Notes under the pieces: model-generated
Seen by the model: only the letters and a program-made list of their open reading frames with translations
What the model was told of the DNA's origin: nothing
Databases searched by the model: none
Source: Oceanihabitans sp. 2_MG-2023
GTDB taxonomy: Bacteria > Bacteroidota > Bacteroidia > Flavobacteriales > Flavobacteriaceae
DNA: 64,000 nucleotides
Assembly (NCBI RefSeq): GCF_030547245.1
Contig: NZ_JAUOQT010000009.1
Location: forward strand, 25,374-89,373
Direction of reading: 5' to 3'
Made by a program: the position numbers and the translations under genes
Shown here: positions 19,157-26,314 of the stretch, piece after piece
Numbering within the stretch: the stretch's first letter is position 1
How the letters are laid out: each line of letters begins with the position of its first letter

Positions 19157-19801
19157 ATGATTTTTAACAAAGATACCGCCAAAAAAACAGCAGAAGTATT
19201 ATTGCAAATTAATGCGATAAAACTTAGTCCGAAAGATCCCTTCACTTGGGCTTCTGGATGGAAATCACCAATTTATTGCGACAACAGAATCATATTATCT
19301 TTTCCGCCAATTCGAAATTATATTCGTGAAACGATGGGAAAACACATTGAATCGCAATATGGTAAACCAGATGTCATTGCTGGTGTTGCTACTGGAGCTA
19401 TTGGTATTGGTATGTTGGTTGCAGAATATTTAGGTCTACCTTTTATTTATGTAAGACCTGAAGCTAAAAGCCATGGTAGAAAAAACCAAATAGAAGGATT
19501 TATAGAATCTGGACAAAACGTTGTAGTTGTAGAAGACTTAATAAGCACAGGGAAAAGTAGTTTAAACGCTGTAAAAGCTTTAAAAGAAGCTAAGGTAAAT
19601 GTAAAAGGAATGGTAGCCATTTTTTCTTATGGTTTTGCTATTGCAGATCAAAATTTTAAAGAAGAAAACATTACACTACACACTTTAAGTAATTATAAAA
19701 ACTTGTTAGAACAAGCATTAGATACAAAATATATTACTGAAGACCAGTTACAAACTTTATCCGATTGGAATGCAAACCCTAGTGAATGGAACGCTTTTTG
19801 A
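19157..19801 (+). CDS. pyrE: Orotate phosphoribosyltransferase
   Basis: PyrE joins orotate to PRPP to make OMP in pyrimidine synthesis. The PRPP-binding motif VVVVEDLISTGKSS is near residues 116-129. The N-terminal SPKDPFTWASGWKSPIYCDNR and the RPEAKSHGRKNQIEG loop (near 91-105) are typical. I use the ATG at 19157 (214 residues); the frame is open upstream to 19076, but that lies in the divergent promoter region and MIFNKDTAKKTAE is the family start. It is followed by an SRPBCC-like gene with its own promoter. Confidence 0.96.
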   Translation: MIFNKDTAKKTAEVLLQINAIKLSPKDPFTWASGWKSPIYCDNRIILSFPPIRNYIRETMGKHIESQYGKPDVIAGVATGAIGIGMLVAEYLGLPFIYVRPEAKSHGRKNQIEGFIESGQNVVVVEDLISTGKSSLNAVKALKEAKVNVKGMVAIFSYGFAIADQNFKEENITLHTLSNYKNLLEQALDTKYITEDQLQTLSDWNANPSEWNAF

Positions 19802-19825
19802 AGTAGTATAAATATTGTTATATTG
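19798..19825 (+). promoter_or_regulatory. Candidate promoter of the SRPBCC-like gene
   Basis: TTG (19798-19800), 18 bases, TATATTG (19819-19825). The -33 TTG overlaps the pyrE stop. The predicted start is about 37 bases before the ATG. Confidence 0.45.
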
Positions 19826-19868
19826 TAAAACACAATAAACAACTAAACAAATAACAACAAACAATACA

Positions 19869-20264
19869 ATGAATTTACAATCTCCAAAAGCAACCATTCA
19901 AAAATCTGCGCAAGAAACTTTTGATTTTTTATGTGACATAAAGAATTTTGAAACTTTAATGCCTGAAAACATAAGCAAATTTGAAGTTTTAGATAAGGAC
20001 AAATTTCTTTTTGCTTTAAAAGGGATGCCAGAAATTGTTTTAAAAAAGAAAGAAACAGAAGCTCCTAACAAAGTTGTTTTAGGTGCAGCTGGAGGGAAAT
20101 TAGATTTTTCTTTAACCGCCAACATTATTGAAATTACAGAAAACACTAGCGAAGTACAATTATCTTTTGCAGGAGAGTTTAACGCAATGATGGCAATGAT
20201 GATAAAAAAACCAATAAGTAAGTTTATTGAAACTTTGGCTAATAATATGCCAGAAGCTGTTTAA
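19869..20264 (+). CDS. SRPBCC-like (START superfamily) protein
   Basis: A 131-residue soluble protein. The opening pattern, beta strand then SAQETFDFLCDIKNFETLMPENIS, is that of SRPBCC/polyketide-cyclase-like proteins, and LSFAGEFNAMMAMMIKKPISKFIETLANNM at the end matches the long C-terminal helix that closes the hydrophobic pocket. The ligand and role are unknown. It follows pyrE and its last 4 bases overlap the 3' end of the convergent birA gene. Confidence 0.7.
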   Translation: MNLQSPKATIQKSAQETFDFLCDIKNFETLMPENISKFEVLDKDKFLFALKGMPEIVLKKKETEAPNKVVLGAAGGKLDFSLTANIIEITENTSEVQLSFAGEFNAMMAMMIKKPISKFIETLANNMPEAV

Positions 20265-20992
20265 TACAAAAGCTTAATTTCTTTTAAATCGTATTCTTTT
20301 ATAATATTATCTTCTAATAATACTTGAAGCTTTCCGTTTTGCGAAATAGATTGTATAATACCAGAAAACATATCTCCTTCTATGTCTTTAAACGTAGAAG
20401 GTTTATTTTTTCGAAACAAGTATTTTTCATAAGTTGTCTTTAATACTTCTAAGTTTCCACTTTCTAAAAACGAAAAATAGTACTTCAGGTTTTCAATACA
20501 TTGAAATAAAATTTCATCTACATCAAAAACCTTTCCTGTTTGTACTTTTAATGACGAAGCTTGTGGTAAATTTTCAAAATGAATTTGATTTACGTTAATA
20601 CCAATTCCTATTATAGAGTCTTTAAATTTATTTTGTTTGATACTATTTTCTATTAAAACACCACAAACTTTTTTATTTTCTGACAAAATGTCGTTAGGCC
20701 ATTTAATATTTAATTTAGGTACTTCATGCGCTTTTAATGTCTTAATTATTGCAAGGGCTACAGTAATACTGATATAAAAATGCTGTTCGAAACCTAAAAA
20801 AGAAATATCTTTAACCACACTAAACATAAGGTTTTCACCAGAATTAGCAGACCAAGAAGTCCCAATTTGCCCACGCCCATTCGTTTGATAATCTGTTTGC
20901 ACTACAGTATAATCTATTACAGCCTCTTTAGCACTTAATTCTTTTAAAAAAGTATTCGTAGAGTTGATGGCATTAAGTTTGATTATACGCAT
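20261..20992 (-). CDS. birA: Biotin--[acetyl-CoA-carboxylase] ligase
   Basis: BirA makes biotinyl-AMP and biotinylates the carboxylase carrier protein. The 243-residue form lacks the N-terminal DNA-binding domain, so it is a catalytic-only ligase. INSTNTFLKE (residues 9-18) and TNGRGQIGTSW near 37-47 (the glycine-rich biotinyl-AMP loop) are seen, as are KWPNDILSENKKVCGVLIE near 99-117 and GIGINVN near 130-136. It is divergent from rsfS, with an 86-base gap. Confidence 0.95.
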   Translation of the reverse strand: MRIIKLNAINSTNTFLKELSAKEAVIDYTVVQTDYQTNGRGQIGTSWSANSGENLMFSVVKDISFLGFEQHFYISITVALAIIKTLKAHEVPKLNIKWPNDILSENKKVCGVLIENSIKQNKFKDSIIGIGINVNQIHFENLPQASSLKVQTGKVFDVDEILFQCIENLKYYFSFLESGNLEVLKTTYEKYLFRKNKPSTFKDIEGDMFSGIIQSISQNGKLQVLLEDNIIKEYDLKEIKLLY

Positions 20993-21050
20993 TATATTAG
21001 TGCTTTTAAATCTTATAGATTTTTAACAGTATAAAGAACTAAAAAAATAA

Positions 21051-21058
21051 TAACTTTG
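21051..21058 (+). promoter_or_regulatory. -7 box of rsfS
   Basis: TAACTTTG is an exact TANNTTTG, followed by CA, 20 bases before the rsfS ATG. The -33 element is weak. Confidence 0.5.
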
Positions 21059-21078
21059 CACAAATTTAATTCATATTA

Positions 21079-21450
21079 ATGACAAAAGAACAAACAAATC
21101 CAGACCAACTAATCGCAGGTATATTAGCTGGAATTGAAGATGTAAAAGGACAAAATATAAACATTCTAGATTTACGAGAAATAGAAAATACAGTTTGTGA
21201 CTACTTTATAGTTTGTGAAGGTACTTCTAACACACAAGTAAGTGCTATTGTTAATTCTGTACAGAAAAAAGTTAGCAAAGATTTAAAAGATAAACCTTGG
21301 CATGTAGAAGGTTTAGATAATGCCGAATGGGTTTTAATGGATTATGTAAACGTAGTTGTTCATGTATTTCAAAAACACATTAGAGAGTATTATGACATTG
21401 AGAGTCTTTGGGGAGACGCAAAAACTACAGTTATAGAATCTAACTATTAA
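21079..21450 (+). CDS. rsfS: Ribosomal silencing factor RsfS
   Basis: RsfS (Iojap/YbeB family) binds ribosomal protein uL14 and blocks 30S-50S joining under starvation. The 123 residues are family length. The core reads ILDLREIENTVCDYFIVCEG, then STSNTQVSAI-like helix, then HVEGLDNAEWVLMDYVNVVVHVF and REYYDIESLWGDA at the end. It lies 29 bases before ftsH on the same strand, a common pairing in Bacteroidota. Confidence 0.95.
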   Translation: MTKEQTNPDQLIAGILAGIEDVKGQNINILDLREIENTVCDYFIVCEGTSNTQVSAIVNSVQKKVSKDLKDKPWHVEGLDNAEWVLMDYVNVVVHVFQKHIREYYDIESLWGDAKTTVIESNY

Positions 21451-21459
21451 ACAGGATTA

Positions 21460-21471
21460 CCACTTTCGTGG
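21460..21471 (+). promoter_or_regulatory. Start-proximal hairpin before ftsH
   Basis: CCAC-TTTC-GTGG ending eight bases before the ftsH ATG, in the frame GATTA-stem-GAAAAAATATG. It is nearly identical to the element before ddl. Confidence 0.5.
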
Positions 21472-21479
21472 GAAAAAAT

Positions 21480-23399
21480 ATGGCAAACGAAAAAAACACA
21501 AATAGCAAAAAACCCAAGTTTAATTATTATTGGATATATGGTGGCATTATTGCCGTTTTTATACTAATGCAATTTTTAAACGGAAGTAGTTTACAAGACG
21601 CAAAAACAATAACTCCATCACAATTTTTTGAATATGCAAAAGATAATGATGTAGCAAAAGTGGAAATAATAAACAGACACGAAGCAAACGTTTATTTAAC
21701 AACAGAGGCGCAAAATAAAGAAATACACAAGAAATCTAAACCTTCTAGTTTTATACCTAGTTCTACAAAGTTACCAAACTATAGTTTTGAAATTGGTGAT
21801 TTACAGAACTTTGAAAACGACCTTAAAGCAATTGGTAAATACGATATTTTAAGTAATAAAACGGTTTCAAATGCTTGGGGTGATTTATTGATTGGATTAA
21901 TACCTTTTATACTTTTAATAGGAGTTTGGGTATTTATTATGCGTCGTATGTCTGGTGGTTCTGGTGGTGGCGCTGGAGGCCAAATATTTAATATCGGAAA
22001 ATCTAAAGCAAAACTTTTTGATCAAAACACAGAAGTAAAAACTTCTTTTAAAGATGTTGCTGGTTTAGAAGGGGCTAAAGAAGAAGTTCAAGAAATTGTA
22101 GATTTCTTAAAAAACCCAGAAAAATACACAAACTTAGGTGGTAAAATACCAAAAGGAGCATTATTAGTAGGACCTCCAGGAACAGGAAAAACCTTATTAG
22201 CTAAAGCAGTAGCTGGAGAAGCTAAAGTACCTTTCTTTTCTTTATCTGGATCTGATTTTGTAGAAATGTTTGTAGGAGTTGGTGCATCTCGTGTTAGAGA
22301 TTTATTTAAACAAGCCAAAGAAAAATCGCCTGCAATTATTTTTATTGATGAAATTGATGCTATTGGTCGTGCTAGAGGTAAAAACGCGATGTCAGGATCT
22401 AATGACGAACGTGAAAACACCTTAAACCAATTATTAACTGAAATGGATGGTTTTGGTACAAACACAAACGTAATCGTCTTGGCAGCAACCAATAGAGCCG
22501 ATATTTTAGATAAAGCTTTAATGCGTGCAGGTCGTTTCGATAGACAAATTTTTGTAGACTTACCAAACTTAACAGAGCGTCGTGCAATTTTTGATGTACA
22601 CTTAAGACCTCTTAAAAAAGTAGAAGGTTTAGATATAGACTTTTTAGCAAAACAAACACCAGGATTTTCTGGAGCAGATATTGCAAACCTTTGTAACGAA
22701 GCTGCATTAATTGCTGCGAGAACAAATAAAAAAGCAGTAGAGAAACAAGATTTCTTAGATGCTGTAGATAGAATAGTTGGTGGACTTGAAAAAAGAAGCA
22801 ACCTGTTTTCTGTCGAAGAAAAGAAAACGATTGCATATCACGAAGCTGGTCACGCTGCTGTAAGTTGGTTTTTAGAACATGCAGATCCTTTAGTAAAAGT
22901 AACTATTGTACCTAGAGGAAGATCTCTTGGTGCAGCTTGGTACTTACCACAAGAAGCATATATTACAAGAACAGAAAAGTTTTTAGATGAAATATGCGTA
23001 ACAATGGGAGGACGTGCTGCCGAAAAAATTGTATTTAATCAAATATCTACTGGAGCTTTAAGCGATTTAGAAAACGTAACTAAAAAAGCAAAAGCAATGG
23101 TTATGATTTATGGACTAAACGAAAAAGTTGGTAACATAACTTTTTATGATCCAGCTGGAGAAAATGGTTTTGTAAAACCATACAGTGAGAAAACTGCTGA
23201 ATTGATTGATAATGAGATTAAAAACATTATTGAAACACAATTTCAACGTGCATTAGATTTATTAGAGTCGAAAAGAGATGTTCTAGACAAACTTGCAAAT
23301 AGACTTATAGAAAGAGAAGTGATTTTTAAAGACGATTTAGAAGAGCTATTAGGAAAAAGACCTTTTAAAACAGAAGATGAAGCACTTTTAGAAAAGTAA
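21480..23399 (+). CDS. ftsH: ATP-dependent zinc metalloprotease FtsH
   Basis: FtsH is the membrane-bound AAA+ protease that extracts and degrades unassembled membrane proteins and short-lived regulators. Two N-terminal membrane segments (about 16-34 and 136-155) flank a periplasmic domain. The AAA module has Walker A GPPGTGKT near 227-234, Walker B IIFIDEIDAIG, and the second region of homology with RAGRFDRQI. The zinc site HEAGH lies near 456-460. I start at the ATG at 21480 (639 residues); the frame is open to a GTG at 21468, which lies within a hairpin. It is terminated by a strong hairpin at 23430. Confidence 0.98.
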   Translation: MANEKNTNSKKPKFNYYWIYGGIIAVFILMQFLNGSSLQDAKTITPSQFFEYAKDNDVAKVEIINRHEANVYLTTEAQNKEIHKKSKPSSFIPSSTKLPNYSFEIGDLQNFENDLKAIGKYDILSNKTVSNAWGDLLIGLIPFILLIGVWVFIMRRMSGGSGGGAGGQIFNIGKSKAKLFDQNTEVKTSFKDVAGLEGAKEEVQEIVDFLKNPEKYTNLGGKIPKGALLVGPPGTGKTLLAKAVAGEAKVPFFSLSGSDFVEMFVGVGASRVRDLFKQAKEKSPAIIFIDEIDAIGRARGKNAMSGSNDERENTLNQLLTEMDGFGTNTNVIVLAATNRADILDKALMRAGRFDRQIFVDLPNLTERRAIFDVHLRPLKKVEGLDIDFLAKQTPGFSGADIANLCNEAALIAARTNKKAVEKQDFLDAVDRIVGGLEKRSNLFSVEEKKTIAYHEAGHAAVSWFLEHADPLVKVTIVPRGRSLGAAWYLPQEAYITRTEKFLDEICVTMGGRAAEKIVFNQISTGALSDLENVTKKAKAMVMIYGLNEKVGNITFYDPAGENGFVKPYSEKTAELIDNEIKNIIETQFQRALDLLESKRDVLDKLANRLIEREVIFKDDLEELLGKRPFKTEDEALLEK

Positions 23400-23429
23400 T
23401 TTCTTCAAAAAAATTGTTAACATTAATTT

Positions 23430-23467
23430 AAAATCTTAAATTAACCCATTGGTTAATTTAAGATTTT
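23430..23467 (+). terminator. Strong terminator of ftsH
   Basis: A perfect 17-bp stem (AAAATCTTAAATTAACC / GGTTAATTTAAGATTTT) with a CATT loop and a T-run, 30 bases after ftsH. Confidence 0.9.
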
Positions 23468-23476
23468 TTATCTTTG
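23449..23476 (+). promoter_or_regulatory. Promoter of the LUD-cdsA-psd operon, embedded in the ftsH terminator
   Basis: TTG (23449-23451), 17 bases, TATCTTTG (23469-23476), an exact match. The -33 TTG is in the loop/right arm of the ftsH terminator and the -7 box begins in its T-run. Confidence 0.6.
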
Positions 23477-23515
23477 AAAAACGCTATAGCTAAAGCAAAA
23501 CCAGCTATAATTTAA

Positions 23516-24124
23516 ATGAGTCTTTTTAGAAAAATATTTGGTTCTAAATCTGATACATCAGAAGAAGAATTACAATCGGACAAACGTGGCAAATACATGC
23601 CAGAAATTAAACTCCCAATAGATGAAAAGTTTACAATAAACTTTAAATCTAATGGTGGCAAGTTCTTGTATTGTGAAAATTTAAATGAAATTTTTGACTG
23701 TATGCAGCAAATTATTATTGAAAATAATTGGCAAGAAGCTAAAGTATTTATACTAGACACAAATTTACAAGACAAATTTTCTAATGTTAATTTAAATGTT
23801 TCCAAAAAAATCCCTGAAACAGAATATATGCTTACTACCTGCGAAAATCTTATTGCTGATGACGGGTCTTTACTTATTTCTTCTAACCAAATAGCAGAAA
23901 AAAAATTAAACGAATTGCCAGATAACTTTGTGGTATTCGCTACTACAAGTCAAATTGTAGAAAACATTGGAGAAGGTTTAAAAGGGATAAAAAAGAAAAA
24001 CAAACAAAAAATACCTACAAACATCACGACCATTAAACACTTTAAATCTAGTGATGAAAAAGACTTCTTAACCTATGGAAGTAGTTCAAAAAACTTATAT
24101 TTGCTGCTTTTAGAAGATCTTTAA
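23516..24124 (+). CDS. LUD (LutC/YkgG-type) domain protein
   Basis: A 202-residue protein. The C-terminal part (about 95-200) has the LUD-domain order TxCENLIADDGSLLISS, then LPDNFVVFATTSQIVENIGEGL, then TNITTIK near the end. LUD proteins of the LutC type work in lactate utilisation, but this one stands without lutA or lutB. Its place before cdsA, after ftsH, is one I remember as conserved in flavobacteria. The biochemical role is unknown. Confidence 0.75.
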   Translation: MSLFRKIFGSKSDTSEEELQSDKRGKYMPEIKLPIDEKFTINFKSNGGKFLYCENLNEIFDCMQQIIIENNWQEAKVFILDTNLQDKFSNVNLNVSKKIPETEYMLTTCENLIADDGSLLISSNQIAEKKLNELPDNFVVFATTSQIVENIGEGLKGIKKKNKQKIPTNITTIKHFKSSDEKDFLTYGSSSKNLYLLLLEDL

Positions 24125-24195
24125 GATGAAACCTTTAAAAAATGTATGTACTAAAAACAATACATCTGTTCTTTAAAAAAACCCAAAACCAATAG

Positions 24196-25017
24196 ATGAA
24201 AGATATTGCTATTCGCGCATTTTCAGGATTAATTTATGTATTACTACTTGTTTTTTCGTTGTATAACAAACATGCATTAATTATTCTATTTTTTATTTTT
24301 GGTCTTATTTGTTTAGCAGAGTTTAAAAAACTAATCCAATTAAAAAGCCCTATATCTTATATTCTTTTTACTATTCTTTATTTCATTTTTGGTTATTGGC
24401 AGTTAGTAATGAATTCTTCTATAGGTTTAGACGAAGCCACACAAATACTACAAGTAATCACCATTTTTGTTCTTTTATTTTTAATTAAAGATTTGTTTTC
24501 TGAAAAAACAATTCCCCTTTTTAGTTCTAAAAGATTTATTCTTACTACTTTTTATATTTCAAGCGCATTTGTATTTTTAATCCTTATTGCAAATTATTAT
24601 CCAGAGTACAATCCGAATATTTTACTAGGTTGTTTTATCTTAGTTTGGGTTAATGACACCTTTGCTTACTTGGTTGGATCTCGCTTCGGAAAGCAAAAAC
24701 TTTTTCCTAGCATTTCACCAAAAAAGACTGTAGAAGGTTTTCTTGGTGGTCTATTATTTGCTTGTATAGCTAGTTATTTTATAGCCGAATACACCAACAC
24801 ATTGCGATTTACATATTGGTTAGTAATAGGCATTATAGTTAGTGTATTTGGCACTTTAGGAGATTTAATAGAATCTAAATTTAAACGCCAAGCCAATGTA
24901 AAAGATAGTGGCGTTATTATGCCTGGACATGGAGGATTGCTAGACAGGTTTGATAGTATTATATTTGCAGCTCCATTTATTTATTTATTTTTAAGAATTT
25001 CACATTATGTTTCATAA
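24196..25017 (+). CDS. cdsA: Phosphatidate cytidylyltransferase
   Basis: CdsA makes CDP-diacylglycerol from phosphatidate and CTP, the branch point of phospholipid synthesis, in the inner membrane. The 273 residues have about eight membrane segments. The family signature near the C-terminus is seen as SKFKRQANVKDSGVIMPGHG followed by GLLDRFDS, and WVNDTFAYLVGSRFGKQKL lies near 153-171. Its 3' end overlaps psd by 11 bases. Confidence 0.96.
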   Translation: MKDIAIRAFSGLIYVLLLVFSLYNKHALIILFFIFGLICLAEFKKLIQLKSPISYILFTILYFIFGYWQLVMNSSIGLDEATQILQVITIFVLLFLIKDLFSEKTIPLFSSKRFILTTFYISSAFVFLILIANYYPEYNPNILLGCFILVWVNDTFAYLVGSRFGKQKLFPSISPKKTVEGFLGGLLFACIASYFIAEYTNTLRFTYWLVIGIIVSVFGTLGDLIESKFKRQANVKDSGVIMPGHGGLLDRFDSIIFAAPFIYLFLRISHYVS

Positions 25018-25657
25018 AGAAGGTTATAAAATTATAGCAATTACATTTATTATAGTTGTAGGCTGTTATTTACTTATTGATAATTTTGTTGCCTTAAATT
25101 GGCTTCAAATATTATTATTTACTGTCGTTGGTGTATTTCTAATTTTAATTCTTCAGTTTTTTAGAAATCCAAAACGAAATACGGTAAACAATAACAATCA
25201 CGTACTTTCTCCTGTAGACGGAAAAGTAGTTGTTATTGAAGAAGTTTTTGAAAAAGAATACTTTAAAGAAAAGAGATTACAAGTAAGTGTTTTTATGTCT
25301 CCTTTAAATGTACATGTAACACGTTACCCAATAAACGGAAAAGTCTTATTTAGCAAATACCATCCAGGAAAATACTTAGTTGCTTGGCACCCAAAAGCTA
25401 GTGAAGAAAACGAACGTACTACTGTAGTAGTAGAAAACGATACTTACGGTAAAGTACTATACAGGCAGATTGCAGGTGCTCTAGCTAAACGTATTGTTAA
25501 CTATGCTAAAGAAGGAGATACTGCAACGCAAGGTAGCGATTCTGGTTTTATTAAATTTGGTTCGAGAGTAGATTTATATTTACCTTTAGATACCAAGATT
25601 AATGTTTCGATTAACCAAAAAGTACGTGGTGGCGAAAGTATTATAGCAGAAAAATAA
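25007..25657 (+). CDS. psd: Phosphatidylserine decarboxylase proenzyme (short, Asd/PRK05305-type)
   Basis: The enzyme converts phosphatidylserine to phosphatidylethanolamine. This is the short 216-residue form with two N-terminal membrane segments and a core that includes SPVDGKVVVIEE near 69-80, RLQVSVFMSPLNVHVTRYP near 98-116, and the self-cleavage site GSRVDLYLP near 185-193. Cleavage at Gly-Ser would give the pyruvoyl group. The usual GSS/LGST is GSR here, as in the short family. It overlaps cdsA (11 bases) and the next gene (1 base), so translation is coupled. Confidence 0.93.
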   Translation: MFHKEGYKIIAITFIIVVGCYLLIDNFVALNWLQILLFTVVGVFLILILQFFRNPKRNTVNNNNHVLSPVDGKVVVIEEVFEKEYFKEKRLQVSVFMSPLNVHVTRYPINGKVLFSKYHPGKYLVAWHPKASEENERTTVVVENDTYGKVLYRQIAGALAKRIVNYAKEGDTATQGSDSGFIKFGSRVDLYLPLDTKINVSINQKVRGGESIIAEK

Positions 25658-25923
25658 TGACTTCTGAAGAATTAGATATAGCATTTAAAGATGCAGTTGC
25701 AAGAATAAATATGCATGAAGGTCCATTTCCTGCAGATTTCTTGTTACGTTTATATGCTTATTATAAAAAGGCTACAAACGACTATAGTAGACCTAGTAGT
25801 AAGAAAGAAATTATAAACGCATTTAAAACGAATGCTTTATTTCAAATTCAAAGTATTACAGAAGATCAAGCAAAACAAACCTACATTGATTTAGTAAATA
25901 ATTACTTTTTATATAGAAAATGA
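25657..25923 (+). CDS. Acyl-CoA-binding protein (ACBP family)
   Basis: An 88-residue four-helix protein that binds long-chain acyl-CoA esters in the cytosol. LRLYAYYKKATNDYSRPS near 28-45 is the acyl-CoA contact helix, and the residues that follow (KEIINAFKTNALFQIQSITEDQAKQTYIDL) fit helices 3 and 4. The Bacteroidota forms are shorter and more divergent than eukaryotic ACBP. It is coupled to psd (TAATG) and to the next gene (4-base overlap), so it belongs to the phospholipid operon. Confidence 0.85.
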   Translation: MTSEELDIAFKDAVARINMHEGPFPADFLLRLYAYYKKATNDYSRPSSKKEIINAFKTNALFQIQSITEDQAKQTYIDLVNNYFLYRK

Positions 25924-26261
25924 TACCCTTTAACTTCTTGTTAGAAATACTTGCTTTAGTTGGTATTATATTTATAATAACAGGAGTTTTCATGCAAATA
26001 TTTCCACCAAAGAAAATAAATAGCCTGTATGGTTACCGAACGAATCGTTCGATGCAAAATCAGAAAAAATGGGATTTCGCACAAAAATACGCTGCTAGAT
26101 TATTAACTATAATTGGTCTTGTACTTCTAATAATTTCTCTTATAAATAGTTTCTTTTCTATTCGTTATGGAGCTTCAGAAAAAATAACCAATGTTATTTT
26201 AATTATTGGTTCTGTTATATTCCTACTTATAAAAACAGAAAAAAGACTTAAAAACATATAA
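25920..26261 (+). CDS. SdpI-like membrane protein
   Basis: A 113-residue membrane protein with about three segments. The motif INSLYGYRTNRSMQNQKKWDFAQKYA (near 30-55) is characteristic of the C-terminal SdpI/YhfL-type domain, known from Bacillus immunity to the SdpC toxin. No toxin gene is nearby, so an immunity function is unsupported; it ends a phospholipid operon. Confidence 0.8.
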   Translation: MIPFNFLLEILALVGIIFIITGVFMQIFPPKKINSLYGYRTNRSMQNQKKWDFAQKYAARLLTIIGLVLLIISLINSFFSIRYGASEKITNVILIIGSVIFLLIKTEKRLKNI

Positions 26262-26276
26262 TTTTAAGCCTTTTTT
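26241..26276 (+). terminator. Terminator overlapping the end of the SdpI-like gene
   Basis: AAAAGACTTAAAA pairs with TTTTAAGCCTTTT (one mismatch), followed by a T-run. It overlaps the last codons of the gene. Confidence 0.5.
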
Positions 26277-26314
26277 ATGTAGATTATTTCCACTAAATCA
26301 AAAATGGAAAACCA

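Noticed and set aside
22088..22801. A 237-codon frame antisense to ftsH.
   Set aside because: It runs against the most conserved AAA segment of FtsH and has no protein-like features.
25920..26261. Possible toxin-immunity pair because of the SdpI-like protein.
   Set aside because: No SdpC- or bacteriocin-like gene is adjacent; the gene is coupled to lipid genes.
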